In this document: in pieces, positions 1 through 6,196 of the stretch | Layout: each line of letters begins with the position of its first letter | Numbering within the stretch: position 1 is the first letter of the stretch | Source of the DNA: an uncultured bacterium | GTDB taxonomy: Bacteria > Patescibacteriota > Patescibacteriia > 2-12-FULL-60-25 | DNA: 7,144 bases | NCBI GenBank assembly: GCA_937968025.1 | Contig: CALBSL010000076.1 | Span: forward strand, 1-7,144 | Reading direction: 5' to 3' | The notes under the pieces: model-generated | The model's database searches: none | Seen by the model: only the letters and a program-made list of their open reading frames with translations | Told to the model about the DNA's origin: nothing | Position numbers and translations under genes: made by a program

Positions 1-2
1 AG

Positions 3-809
3 GACGAGCGGAACACTGTTTGTGTGTCATCGCAGGTTGGGTGCGCGATGGCCTGTAGTTTTTGTGCGACGGGAACCATGGGTCTCACTCGCAATTTAAC
101 GCGTGACGAGATTGCGGAGCAGGTGCTCTACTACGTGCGTCGTCTGGGTGAAAAAGGGGAGCGTGTGACCAACGTGGTATTGATGGGGATGGGCGAACCT
201 CTGCATAACTATGATGAGGTTCTCGGTGCTCTGCGTATCATGAACGATCCTCAAGGGATGAATATCGGCGCACGTCATTTGAGTATTTCTACCTGCGGCA
301 TCGTGCCAGGGATTTTGCGTTTAGCCGACGAAAAGTTCCAGGTAAACTTGGCGATCTCGCTCCATTCAGCGATTGACGAGGTTCGATCCAAGATCATGCC
401 GGTGAACCGTCCGTACCCGCTCGCAAAACTCATGGCGGCCGTTCGTACGTACATGGAAAAGACGAATCGTAAGGTCATGTTTGAATACTTGTTGCTGTCT
501 GGGATCAACGACCGTCCAGAGGATGCGCGCGCATTGAAGCGCCTATTTGGCGATGATATGCGTTTGGTACACGTCAATTTGATTAAGTATCACAACACCC
601 AAGCCTTTGAAGGCACGCCAAAAGATCGTCGCGTTGCGTTCTTGCGGGAGCTTCATGAGCTGGGTATTCCTGCTACGCACCGAATCACCTTCGGTGAGGA
701 TATTGACGCTGCCTGCGGTCAGCTGGCCGTGAAGGATGCTGCCGGCAATGTGTTGCAGGGACAAGCTGCGATTGTGGCGAATAAAGAAGGCAAAAAAGCT
801 CGTGTATGA
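3..809 (+). CDS. rlmN: Dual-specificity RNA methyltransferase RlmN (5'-truncated by window edge)
   Basis: Radical-SAM enzyme that methylates C2 of adenosine in 23S rRNA (A2503 in E. coli numbering) and in some tRNAs. The frame is open from the first full codon at position 3, so the real start lies upstream; 268 residues are visible, roughly the C-terminal three quarters of a normal protein. Seen directly: the iron-sulfur cluster motif CxxxCxxC (G-C-A-M-A-C-S-F-C, codons 42-65); the Cys seven residues before it (codon 21-23), which matches E. coli Cys118; the G-M-G-E-P SAM-binding motif near 190-205; I-S-T-C-G; and D-I-D-A-A-C-G-Q-L-A, whose Cys (codon 714-716) matches the methyl-carrying Cys355. 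Both catalytic cysteines are therefore present and the enzyme should be active. The stop TGA overlaps the mnmA start, indicating translational coupling. RlmN rather than Cfr is favoured by the overall motif set and the housekeeping context. Confidence 0.96.
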   Translation, partial: DERNTVCVSSQVGCAMACSFCATGTMGLTRNLTRDEIAEQVLYYVRRLGEKGERVTNVVLMGMGEPLHNYDEVLGALRIMNDPQGMNIGARHLSISTCGIVPGILRLADEKFQVNLAISLHSAIDEVRSKIMPVNRPYPLAKLMAAVRTYMEKTNRKVMFEYLLLSGINDRPEDARALKRLFGDDMRLVHVNLIKYHNTQAFEGTPKDRRVAFLRELHELGIPATHRITFGEDIDAACGQLAVKDAAGNVLQGQAAIVANKEGKKARV

Positions 810-1909
810 TCCCGCCGCTTCCTCCGGGGTCAAAGATCCTCGTTGGTATGTCTGGCGGGGTGGATTCGAGTGTCTCGGCGGCGTTATTACTTGAACAGGG
901 GTATGAAGTAGTTGGAGGCTTTATCAAGAACTGGTCTGATTCGAAGGATTTGTGGACGGGCGAATGCCAATGGCGTGGTGAGCGACGCGATGCGCTTCGT
1001 GTGGCGGCTCGCTTAGGCATTTCCTTGTTAACGTTTGATTTTGAAGAGGAGTACCGCAGCCGAGTCATGCAACGGGTGTTTGCTGAGTACGAAGCGGGTC
1101 GCACGCCGAATCCGGATATTCTCTGCAATCAGGAGATGAAATTCGGGTTGTTTTTTGAGGCGGCGATGCGGATGGGGTTTGATGGGGTCGCGACGGGCCA
1201 CTACGCTCGTTCTGTGAAAGATGATGAAGGGGTGCATCTGCTCAAGGGAGTGGATCCAGAGAAGGATCAGACCTATTTTTTGCAGCGCATTCGTCGTGAA
1301 GCGGTATCCCGCTCACTGTTTCCTATTGGTCATTTGCTCAAGTCTGAGGTTCGTGCCATCGCTGAGTCACTTGATCTTCCTGTTGCAACAAAACCTGATA
1401 GCCAGGGGATTTGTTTTATCGGCAAACTCGACTTTCATGACTTCCTGCGAAAAAAAATCCCACCATCCCCAGGTCCAATCATTGATCCGTCAGGGCGAGT
1501 GATCGGGACGCATGATGGCTTAGACGCGTATACCATCGGGCAGCGCAAGGGACTAGCGGTTCATACTGATCGTCAGGCATGGTATGTCGCGGCGAAGCAT
1601 CGTGCGGAGAATGCGCTCCTGATGGTGCCAGATGCTCAGCACCCGCTCTTGTGGCGACGTTCATGCACGATTGAAGATGTTCACTGGCTTGAGGCGTCGC
1701 TCGAACAGGCCGCCGTTCTGAGGGGGGAAGTGATGGTTCGATATCGACAAACGCCTGTTTCAGCCACGATTTCCCGTCATGCTCCAGGCGTGTATCAGAT
1801 TGCGATGGATGAACCGGTTTGGGCGATCGCCGCTGGACAATCCGTCGCGATCTACCAAGGTGAGCGTTGTCTCGGAGGTGGCATTCTTCGTGAAGATTCG
1901 TTAAGGTAG
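806..1909 (+). CDS. mnmA: tRNA-specific 2-thiouridylase MnmA
   Basis: Adenylates and then thiolates uridine 34 in the anticodon of Lys, Glu and Gln tRNAs (s2U34), using sulfur relayed from a cysteine desulfurase. The protein has 367 residues, the usual length (E. coli about 368). Seen: the PP-loop ATP-binding motif G-M-S-G-G-V-D-S-S at residues 14-22; T-P-N-P-D-I-L-C-N-Q-E-M-K-F-G with the predicted catalytic Cys107; G-H-Y-A at 131-134; K-D-Q-T-Y-F-L at 153-159; S-Q-G-I-C-F-I-G with the second catalytic Cys203; then Y-T-I-G-Q-R-K-G-L at 242-250 in the central domain and a C-terminal beta-barrel. The ATG lies inside the rlmN stop (ATGA) with no well-placed SD (AAGAAGG lies 15 bases away), so it probably depends on coupling to rlmN. 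Both active-site cysteines are intact. Identification is secure from motifs and length. Confidence 0.97.
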   Translation: MIPPLPPGSKILVGMSGGVDSSVSAALLLEQGYEVVGGFIKNWSDSKDLWTGECQWRGERRDALRVAARLGISLLTFDFEEEYRSRVMQRVFAEYEAGRTPNPDILCNQEMKFGLFFEAAMRMGFDGVATGHYARSVKDDEGVHLLKGVDPEKDQTYFLQRIRREAVSRSLFPIGHLLKSEVRAIAESLDLPVATKPDSQGICFIGKLDFHDFLRKKIPPSPGPIIDPSGRVIGTHDGLDAYTIGQRKGLAVHTDRQAWYVAAKHRAENALLMVPDAQHPLLWRRSCTIEDVHWLEASLEQAAVLRGEVMVRYRQTPVSATISRHAPGVYQIAMDEPVWAIAAGQSVAIYQGERCLGGGILREDSLR

Positions 1910-1914
1910 AGAAT

Positions 1915-2655
1915 ATGCAGTCCCGCGAGCGTAGTATTCAGTGGATCTCGTTCTCGTATCTCGTCTTTTTTGTGTTGGCGGTGCTCTCGCCCTCGATCTA
2001 CACGCGGGGATACTTCGGGCTTTCGGAAACGGTCCTCGAGGAAATCACGATTTTTCTGTTCGGGCTCGCGGGTATTCTCACCTTTACTCGCTACGAACGG
2101 TATATTGAGGGTCGGGAAGGGGAGGCACGCCAAATGGAGGACAGTATTCAGCGCACAAAGACGGAGCTGGTGGAATCATACAGCTATATCGGCTCAGTGA
2201 ATCGCAAAATCGAGCTCGTCAAACGGCTAGCAAACGACACCTCGCTCAGCTTGATCGATCGGAAGCATCTTCCTCGCGAGTTATTGCAAGCGATTATCCA
2301 GAATGCGTTGTCTGCGGCGGCGGCAGAAGGGGCAATGCTACGCGTGATGGAACGCTCATCGCTACGAACGGCGCTGGAGATTCAGGCAGAAACGCCGGTA
2401 CCGCAGGTCTTCCGTGTGTCGAATCGTGAGCTGCGGGCCCTGGACGATACAAAAGCCACGCATGCCTTCTTGGCCACGGATGACGGAAGAGATGTGTTGG
2501 TCGTGCCATCGGATGCCTCGTCTCCTGAACGAAAAGCCTATCTTCTCCTCTATCTGGCCACAAACCATATCACCGAAATCGATGTTTCGCTCTTAAAAGT
2601 CCTGGTCAACCAGGCGGAAATGGTCCACCAGTTGACAGCAAACGGGAAAACGTAA
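1915..2655 (+). CDS. Unrecognised two-helix membrane protein with coiled coil and possible GAF-like domain
   Basis: Not a family I recognise. The 246-residue product has two hydrophobic segments, about residues 11-28 (rich in F, L, V) and 42-58 (I-F-L-F-G-L-A-G-I-L), joined by a short polar loop. A charged, probably helical or coiled-coil stretch follows at about 60-108, including Y-I-G-S-V-N-R-K-I-E at 91-100. The region of about 118-240 looks alpha/beta, with an amphipathic helix L-L-Q-A-I-I-Q-N-A-L, short strands such as D-V-L-V-V-P, and a closing helix L-L-K-V-L-V-N-Q-A-E-M-V. That order resembles a GAF sensory fold, but this is inference. No kinase, cyclase or DNA-binding part follows. 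The ATG is five bases after the mnmA stop, with a weak SD (AAGG at 1903-1906), so it is probably co-transcribed with rlmN-mnmA. Codon use matches the neighbours. It could be a membrane-anchored sensor or scaffold. Confidence 0.85.
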   Translation: MQSRERSIQWISFSYLVFFVLAVLSPSIYTRGYFGLSETVLEEITIFLFGLAGILTFTRYERYIEGREGEARQMEDSIQRTKTELVESYSYIGSVNRKIELVKRLANDTSLSLIDRKHLPRELLQAIIQNALSAAAAEGAMLRVMERSSLRTALEIQAETPVPQVFRVSNRELRALDDTKATHAFLATDDGRDVLVVPSDASSPERKAYLLLYLATNHITEIDVSLLKVLVNQAEMVHQLTANGKT

Positions 2656-2662
2656 CGTGCTC

Positions 2663-2678
2663 TTCGGTGGTTGCCGAA
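2663..2678 (+). other. Small inverted repeat between the membrane-protein gene and alaS
   Basis: TTCGG at 2663-2667 and CCGAA at 2674-2678 form a perfect 5-bp stem with a 6-base loop. No T-run follows, so it is a poor intrinsic terminator. It overlaps the putative alaS -35 box. It may be chance. Confidence 0.25.
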
Positions 2679-2698
2679 AACCTATAACCTGCTATTCT
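2671..2698 (+). promoter_or_regulatory. Possible alaS promoter
   Basis: TTGCCG (2671-2676) and TATTCT (2693-2698) are spaced 16 bases apart and resemble sigma70 -35 and -10 boxes. The -10 ends 11 bases before the alaS ATG at 2710, so transcription would start about 4-5 bases before the ATG, giving a nearly leaderless mRNA. The alternative is read-through from the rlmN-mnmA operon, since no terminator is visible in the 54-base gap. Box quality is only moderate. Confidence 0.35.
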
Positions 2699-2709
2699 CT
2701 CTCACATCT

Positions 2710-4569
2710 ATGGAACTCCGACTTGTTCGAGAGCGATTTCTCTCGTTTTTCCGTGAAAAAGGGCATACAATTCTCCCTTCGGCCTCGCTTCTTCCTGAAA
2801 ACGATCCGACGGTGCTGTTTACGACGGCTGGCATGCATCCGCTTGTCCCGTATTTTTTGGGAGAAGTGCATCCTGGTGGAACGCGTCTGGCGGATAGCCA
2901 AAAGTGTCTTCGTACCGATGATATTGATGAAGTGGGTGATAACCGTCACCTCACCTTTTTCGAGATGCTTGGTAACTGGTCGCTCGGCGACTATTTCAAG
3001 CAGGATGCTATCACTTGGGCACTTGAGTTTTTGACGTCGCCGGCGCAGATCGGTTTTGATCCAAAACGTATCTATGTCACGGTCTTTGAAGGGGATGATG
3101 TAGCGCCTCGAGATGTGGAGGCGATCGCTATTTGGCAAGCGCAATTCGCGGAGCTTGGTATAGAGGCCACCGTTGGCATCGCCGGACAGGACGAGCCAAC
3201 GCTTGGGGAACGCGGTCCTCGTATTTACGCGTATCCAAAAAAGAAAAACTGGTGGGGACCGGCTGGGCAGACCGGTCCTTGTGGTCCAGATACGGAAATT
3301 TTCTACGACATGGGAACGCCTCATGATCCGGCCTTCGGTGTCATGTGTCACCCAAACTGTGATTGTGGACGCTTTGTCGAGATCTGGAACAATGTCTTCA
3401 TGCAGTATGAAAAGCGTACTGACGGCTCGTTTGCGCCTCTTGCCCAGAAAAACGTTGATACCGGCATGGGACTTGAACGCATGGCGACGATCTTGCAGGG
3501 AAAGGAAACGGTGTTTGAAACGGATGCGTTCATGCCAATGATCGGCTCAATTGAGTCTGTGTCTGGAGTGAAGTATCAGCCGAGCGATGCACGGGCGGCA
3601 CGACCGTTCCGCATCATCGCCGATCACATTCGTGCAGCGACGTTCGTAGTGGGCGATCCACGCGGCGTAGCGCCATCCAATGTGGGACAGGGATATATCG
3701 TGCGCCGGTTGTTGCGTCGAGCGATTCGCGAAGGGCGTCGCATGGGTATCAAGGAGGCATTTATCGCTCAGCTCGCGGAGGTGGTGATTGACCAGTACGG
3801 CGTCGACTATCCAGAATTGAAGGAGCATCGTGAAAAAATCGTCACAGAATTTGCGCGCGAAGAAGAGAAATTTGGAAAAACCTTGGAAAAAGGGCTGCGC
3901 GAACTTGAAAAAATGTTAGAGAAGGGGGCGTTGAATGGTGAGCAGGCGTTCCAGTTGTTTTCCACGTTTGGTTTTCCTCTCGAATTGACGGAAGAACTTC
4001 TCCGCGAGCGTGGGCAAGCGGCTGATCGCGAGGCATTCCAGGCGGAATTCAAAAAGCATCAGGAGCTCTCGCGTGCTTCGTCCGGAACGTTTAAGGGTGG
4101 TCTTGCAGACGATTCGGCGGCGTCGACGCGACTTCACACGGCGACGCACTTGCTTCATCAGGCGCTCCGTATGGTTCTTGGTCCTCATGTCGAACAGCGT
4201 GGTTCCAATATTACGCCGGAACGGTTACGCTTCGACTTCCCGCATCCGCAAAAGGTGACCCCAGAAGAACTTGCGAAGGTGGAACAGCTGGTGAACGAGG
4301 TTATCGCATGCGATCTTCCCGTGTCTTTCGACATGATGAACCCTGTCGACGCAAAATCCGCCGGAGCGATCGGCCTCTTCGATGACAAGTACGCCCAGCT
4401 CGGCGGCCAGATCAAGGTCTACTCCGTTGGCGATTTCTCCAAAGAAATCTGTGGCGGTCCACACGTTACCCATACTGGCGACCTAGGATCGTTTAAAATC
4501 TTAAAGGAAGAGGCGGTATCAGCAGGAATTCGTCGCATTAAGGCGGTAGTGACAGGTCCAAACGCCTAA
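2710..4569 (+). CDS. alaS: Alanyl-tRNA synthetase, short form lacking the C-terminal C-Ala domain
   Basis: Class II synthetase that charges tRNA-Ala and hydrolyses mischarged Ser/Gly-tRNA. The start chosen is ATG 2710 (M-E-L-R-L-V-R-E-R-F, the usual N-terminus); an in-frame TTG at 2671 would add 13 unlikely residues. The product is 619 residues against about 875 in E. coli. Order: catalytic core with motif 1 around 28-52 (N-D-P-T-V-L-F-T-T-A-G-M), motif 2 around 59-97 (S-Q-K-C-L-R-T-D-D; F-F-E-M-L-G-N-W-S-L-G-D), and motif 3 at 252-258 (G-M-G-L-E-R-M); a helical tRNA-recognition region at about 300-460; and the editing domain with zinc ligands H476-x3-H480 and C581-x3-H585 (C-G-G-P-H, where Thr is usual instead of Pro). 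The protein ends some 30 residues after that, so the DHHA1/C-Ala dimerisation and tRNA-binding part is absent. A Cys/His cluster (C213, H214, C217, C219) sits in the core. No SD precedes the start. A strong terminator follows 5 bases after the stop. Confidence 0.96.
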   Translation: MELRLVRERFLSFFREKGHTILPSASLLPENDPTVLFTTAGMHPLVPYFLGEVHPGGTRLADSQKCLRTDDIDEVGDNRHLTFFEMLGNWSLGDYFKQDAITWALEFLTSPAQIGFDPKRIYVTVFEGDDVAPRDVEAIAIWQAQFAELGIEATVGIAGQDEPTLGERGPRIYAYPKKKNWWGPAGQTGPCGPDTEIFYDMGTPHDPAFGVMCHPNCDCGRFVEIWNNVFMQYEKRTDGSFAPLAQKNVDTGMGLERMATILQGKETVFETDAFMPMIGSIESVSGVKYQPSDARAARPFRIIADHIRAATFVVGDPRGVAPSNVGQGYIVRRLLRRAIREGRRMGIKEAFIAQLAEVVIDQYGVDYPELKEHREKIVTEFAREEEKFGKTLEKGLRELEKMLEKGALNGEQAFQLFSTFGFPLELTEELLRERGQAADREAFQAEFKKHQELSRASSGTFKGGLADDSAASTRLHTATHLLHQALRMVLGPHVEQRGSNITPERLRFDFPHPQKVTPEELAKVEQLVNEVIACDLPVSFDMMNPVDAKSAGAIGLFDDKYAQLGGQIKVYSVGDFSKEICGGPHVTHTGDLGSFKILKEEAVSAGIRRIKAVVTGPNA

Positions 4570-4574
4570 AAACG

Positions 4575-4605
4575 CTCCCCCAGGCAGTCGCCGGGGGAGT
4601 TTTTT
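4575..4605 (+). terminator. Strong intrinsic terminator after alaS
   Basis: CTCCCCC (4575-4581) pairs with GGGGGAG (4593-4599). Inside, GGC (4583-4585) pairs with GCC (4590-4592) around the tetraloop AGTC, with A4582 as a single bulge. Six T follow (4600-4605). The stem starts 5 bases after the alaS stop. A run of five A just upstream (4568-4572) makes it potentially bidirectional, but no minus-strand gene needs it. It isolates the rlmN-mnmA-alaS group from rpsB-tsf. Confidence 0.95.
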
Positions 4606-4613
4606 GCAGACTC

Positions 4614-4642
4614 TTGCTCTTTTTCTCAAAATCCGCTATCCT
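4614..4642 (+). promoter_or_regulatory. Promoter of the rpsB-tsf operon
   Basis: TTGCTC (4614-4619) and TATCCT (4637-4642) are separated by exactly 17 bases, a good sigma70-type pair, placed directly after the alaS terminator. The predicted transcription start is around 4649-4650, leaving a 5' leader of about 150 bases before the rpsB ATG. Confidence 0.65.
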
Positions 4643-4649
4643 CTTGCCA

Positions 4650-4797
4650 TCCTTGGTTTTCTTCCATTTTGGCGGAACTTAGGACTATCTTTAGTCACTT
4701 TCGTACGAATTTGCCCTGTATTTCAGGGCGGGCGATCGACCCCTTTCTCTGTATAGAGCCTCGATTGCTTCTCGTGCGAGTAAAAAGGGGAAAAGCT
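4650..4797 (+). promoter_or_regulatory. Structured rpsB 5' leader, candidate S2 autoregulatory element
   Basis: The leader carries two perfect hairpins: GACTA/TAGTC (4683-4687 with 4692-4696, loop TCTT) and GCCCTG/CAGGGC (4713-4718 with 4724-4729, loop TATTT). Next to the gene, CCCCTTT (4740-4746) is fully complementary to AAAGGGG (4784-4790), which is the rpsB Shine-Dalgarno region 7 bases before the ATG. Within that closing stem sit CTCT/AGAG (4747-4750 with 4755-4758, loop GTAT) and CTCG/CGAG (4760-4763 with 4777-4780), giving a compact three-way junction that would hide the ribosome binding site. Autogenous control of rpsB-tsf by S2 through the leader is known in E. coli. Whether this RNA is homologous or analogous cannot be judged here, and the fold was worked out by hand. 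Confidence 0.5.
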
Positions 4798-5544
4798 ATG
4801 GCAAACATCCCATCCCTCGTCGACCTTTTGAAGGCTGGCGCGCACTTCGGTCACCAGGCATCTAAGTGGCACCCAAAGATGAAGAAGTTCATCTTCGGTG
4901 AACGCAACGGGATTCACATCTTGAACCTCGAAACCACGCAGAAGTCCCTTGAAGAAGCCTTCTCCTTCGCGAAGAAGACGGCAGCTCGTGGCGGCGTGAT
5001 TCTCTTCGTTGGTACCAAGAAGCAGGCTTCCTCGTTGGTCGAGACGGCAGCGCAATCCTGTGGCATGCCGTACGTCAACAACCGTTGGCTCGGTGGAACG
5101 CTCACAAACTTCGCGAGCATCGCTCAGACCATTCGTCGTTTCAAGGATTTGAAGCGCAAGCAGGAGAAGGGCGAACTCAGCAAGTACACGAAGTTTGAAC
5201 AGCTCAAGATCGCTGAGCAGATCAAGCTCATGGACGTCAGCGTTGGTGGTATCCAGGAACTCGCTCGCATCCCAGATGCGGTGTTCATCCTCGATATTCG
5301 CAAGGACAAGACGGCTCTCGCGGAAGCGGTGCGCCGTGGCGTCAAAGTGATCGCGGTGTGTGACTCGAACGTGAACCCAGCAGATGTCGACTACCCAATT
5401 CCAGCGAACGACGACGCCGTGAAGGCGATTGAAATCATCGCCAACGCGATGGCATCCGCCATCAAGGAAGGTCGCAACGAATGGGAATCTGCTCGCGCTC
5501 GCTTGGGAAACACGCTCGTCCAGGGCGCTCCAGAACGAAAGTAA
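4798..5544 (+). CDS. rpsB: 30S ribosomal protein S2
   Basis: Ribosomal protein of the small subunit, bound late in assembly near the anti-SD region and S1. The 248-residue product has normal length. Seen: N-terminal L-L-K-A-G-A-H-F-G-H-Q (residues 9-19), the W-H-P-K-M-K-K-F-I-F-G-E-R-N-G-I-H-I block, F-V-G-T-K-K-Q-A, the signature N-N-R-W-L-G-G-T-L-T-N-F, and C-terminal D-S-N-V-N-P with D-Y-P-I-P-A-N-D-D-A. ATG 4798 is chosen over an upstream in-frame TTG (4669) because it starts the conserved M-A-N-I-P-S-L sequence and has a good SD (AAAGGGG, 4784-4790, spacing 7); the upstream part lies in the leader. Codon use is strongly selective (nearly all Lys are AAG), as expected of a highly expressed gene. 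Its partner tsf follows after 25 bases, the classic rpsB-tsf order. Confidence 0.98.
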   Translation: MANIPSLVDLLKAGAHFGHQASKWHPKMKKFIFGERNGIHILNLETTQKSLEEAFSFAKKTAARGGVILFVGTKKQASSLVETAAQSCGMPYVNNRWLGGTLTNFASIAQTIRRFKDLKRKQEKGELSKYTKFEQLKIAEQIKLMDVSVGGIQELARIPDAVFILDIRKDKTALAEAVRRGVKVIAVCDSNVNPADVDYPIPANDDAVKAIEIIANAMASAIKEGRNEWESARARLGNTLVQGAPERK

Positions 5545-5569
5545 GGATTGTTCATTTTTTCCTCTCACT

Positions 5570-6181
5570 ATGGCGATTGATGCAAAGACCGTCGCTGAGC
5601 TCCGCACGCGGACTGGTGCCGGCATGATGGATTGTAAGGTGGCGCTCGAAGAAGCTGGTGGTGACATGGACAAGGCGATTGATGTCTTGAAGAAGCGCGG
5701 TGCGATCAAAGCGGCGAAAAAGCAGGCAGAACGCACGGCTTCGGAAGGGTTGATCGTGACCTATGTTCATCACAACGGCAAGCTCGCAGCGATGCTTGAG
5801 CTCGCCTGTGAAACAGACTTCGTTGCTCGCAATGAAGAATTCATCGCCCTGGCGAACGACCTCGCTCTTCAGGTGGCGGCTATGGACCCGCAATACGTGA
5901 GCCCAGAAACCATCCCTGCTGAGATCGTCGAACAAAAGCGCGCAGAATTCCTCGCAGAACTTGCGGAAGATAAGAAGCCAGAAGATATCAAGCTCAAGAT
6001 CGTTGAAGGTAAGCTCAACAAGTGGTACAGCGATGTCTGTCTTGTGAAGCAGTCGTTCATCAAGGATGACACCATCGTGGTCGAGAAATTGATTGAATCG
6101 CTCGTGGCGAAAATCGGTGAAAAGATCGTTCCTACCCGTTTCTTGCGCATGCAAATGAACGCAGCAGTGAAAACGTGCTAA
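5570..6181 (+). CDS. tsf: Elongation factor Ts, short form
   Basis: Guanine-nucleotide exchange factor that releases GDP from EF-Tu. The product has 203 residues, close to the short Thermus-type form (about 196) and shorter than E. coli (283). Seen: the N-terminal UBA-like module A-K-T-V-A-E-L-R-x-x-T-G-A-G-M-M-D-C-K-x-A-L (residues 5-26), the EF-Tu-contacting signature T-D-F-V-A-R-N-E-E-F at 82-91, and a single core domain ending near M-Q-M-N-A-A-V. The size suggests only one full core subdomain. The start matches the family N-terminus and no other in-frame start exists in the 25-base gap. There is no SD at a workable distance: AAGGA (5543-5547) overlaps the rpsB stop but lies 22 bases from the ATG, and a pyrimidine-rich stretch precedes the ATG. 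Translation may depend on rpsB coupling. Tandem stops TAA-TAG end the gene. Confidence 0.97.
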   Translation: MAIDAKTVAELRTRTGAGMMDCKVALEEAGGDMDKAIDVLKKRGAIKAAKKQAERTASEGLIVTYVHHNGKLAAMLELACETDFVARNEEFIALANDLALQVAAMDPQYVSPETIPAEIVEQKRAEFLAELAEDKKPEDIKLKIVEGKLNKWYSDVCLVKQSFIKDDTIVVEKLIESLVAKIGEKIVPTRFLRMQMNAAVKTC

Positions 6182-6196
6182 TAGCCGTGAATGCAG

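Noticed and set aside
1822..1831. GGCGATCGCC palindrome in mnmA and GCGATCGC at 3121-3128 (HIP1-like octamer of cyanobacteria)
   Set aside because: Only two occurrences in coding DNA of moderate GC content; not enough to claim over-representation, and the gene set does not suggest a cyanobacterium.
2671..2709. Alternative TTG start of alaS adding 13 residues
   Set aside because: No SD, no similarity to AlaRS N-termini, and the region looks like a promoter. ATG 2710 fits the family.
2692..3351. Minus-strand open frame of 219 codons opposite the start of alaS
   Set aside because: Covers the conserved AlaRS catalytic core on the other strand; the product is Arg/Ser-rich with no domain pattern.
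4669..4797. In-frame N-terminal extension of rpsB from a TTG start (43 extra residues)
   Set aside because: The conserved S2 N-terminus starts at ATG 4798 behind a good SD; the upstream codons fall in hairpins of the leader and resemble no S2 sequence.
4723..5736. Long minus-strand open frame (337 codons) opposite rpsB and into tsf
   Set aside because: It is the shadow of strongly biased codons in rpsB: no family resemblance, no SD or promoter, and the + strand carries unmistakable S2 and EF-Ts.
5552..6154. Minus-strand open frame of 200 codons opposite tsf
   Set aside because: Antisense shadow of the AAG/GAA-rich tsf gene; the translation looks random and has no start signals.
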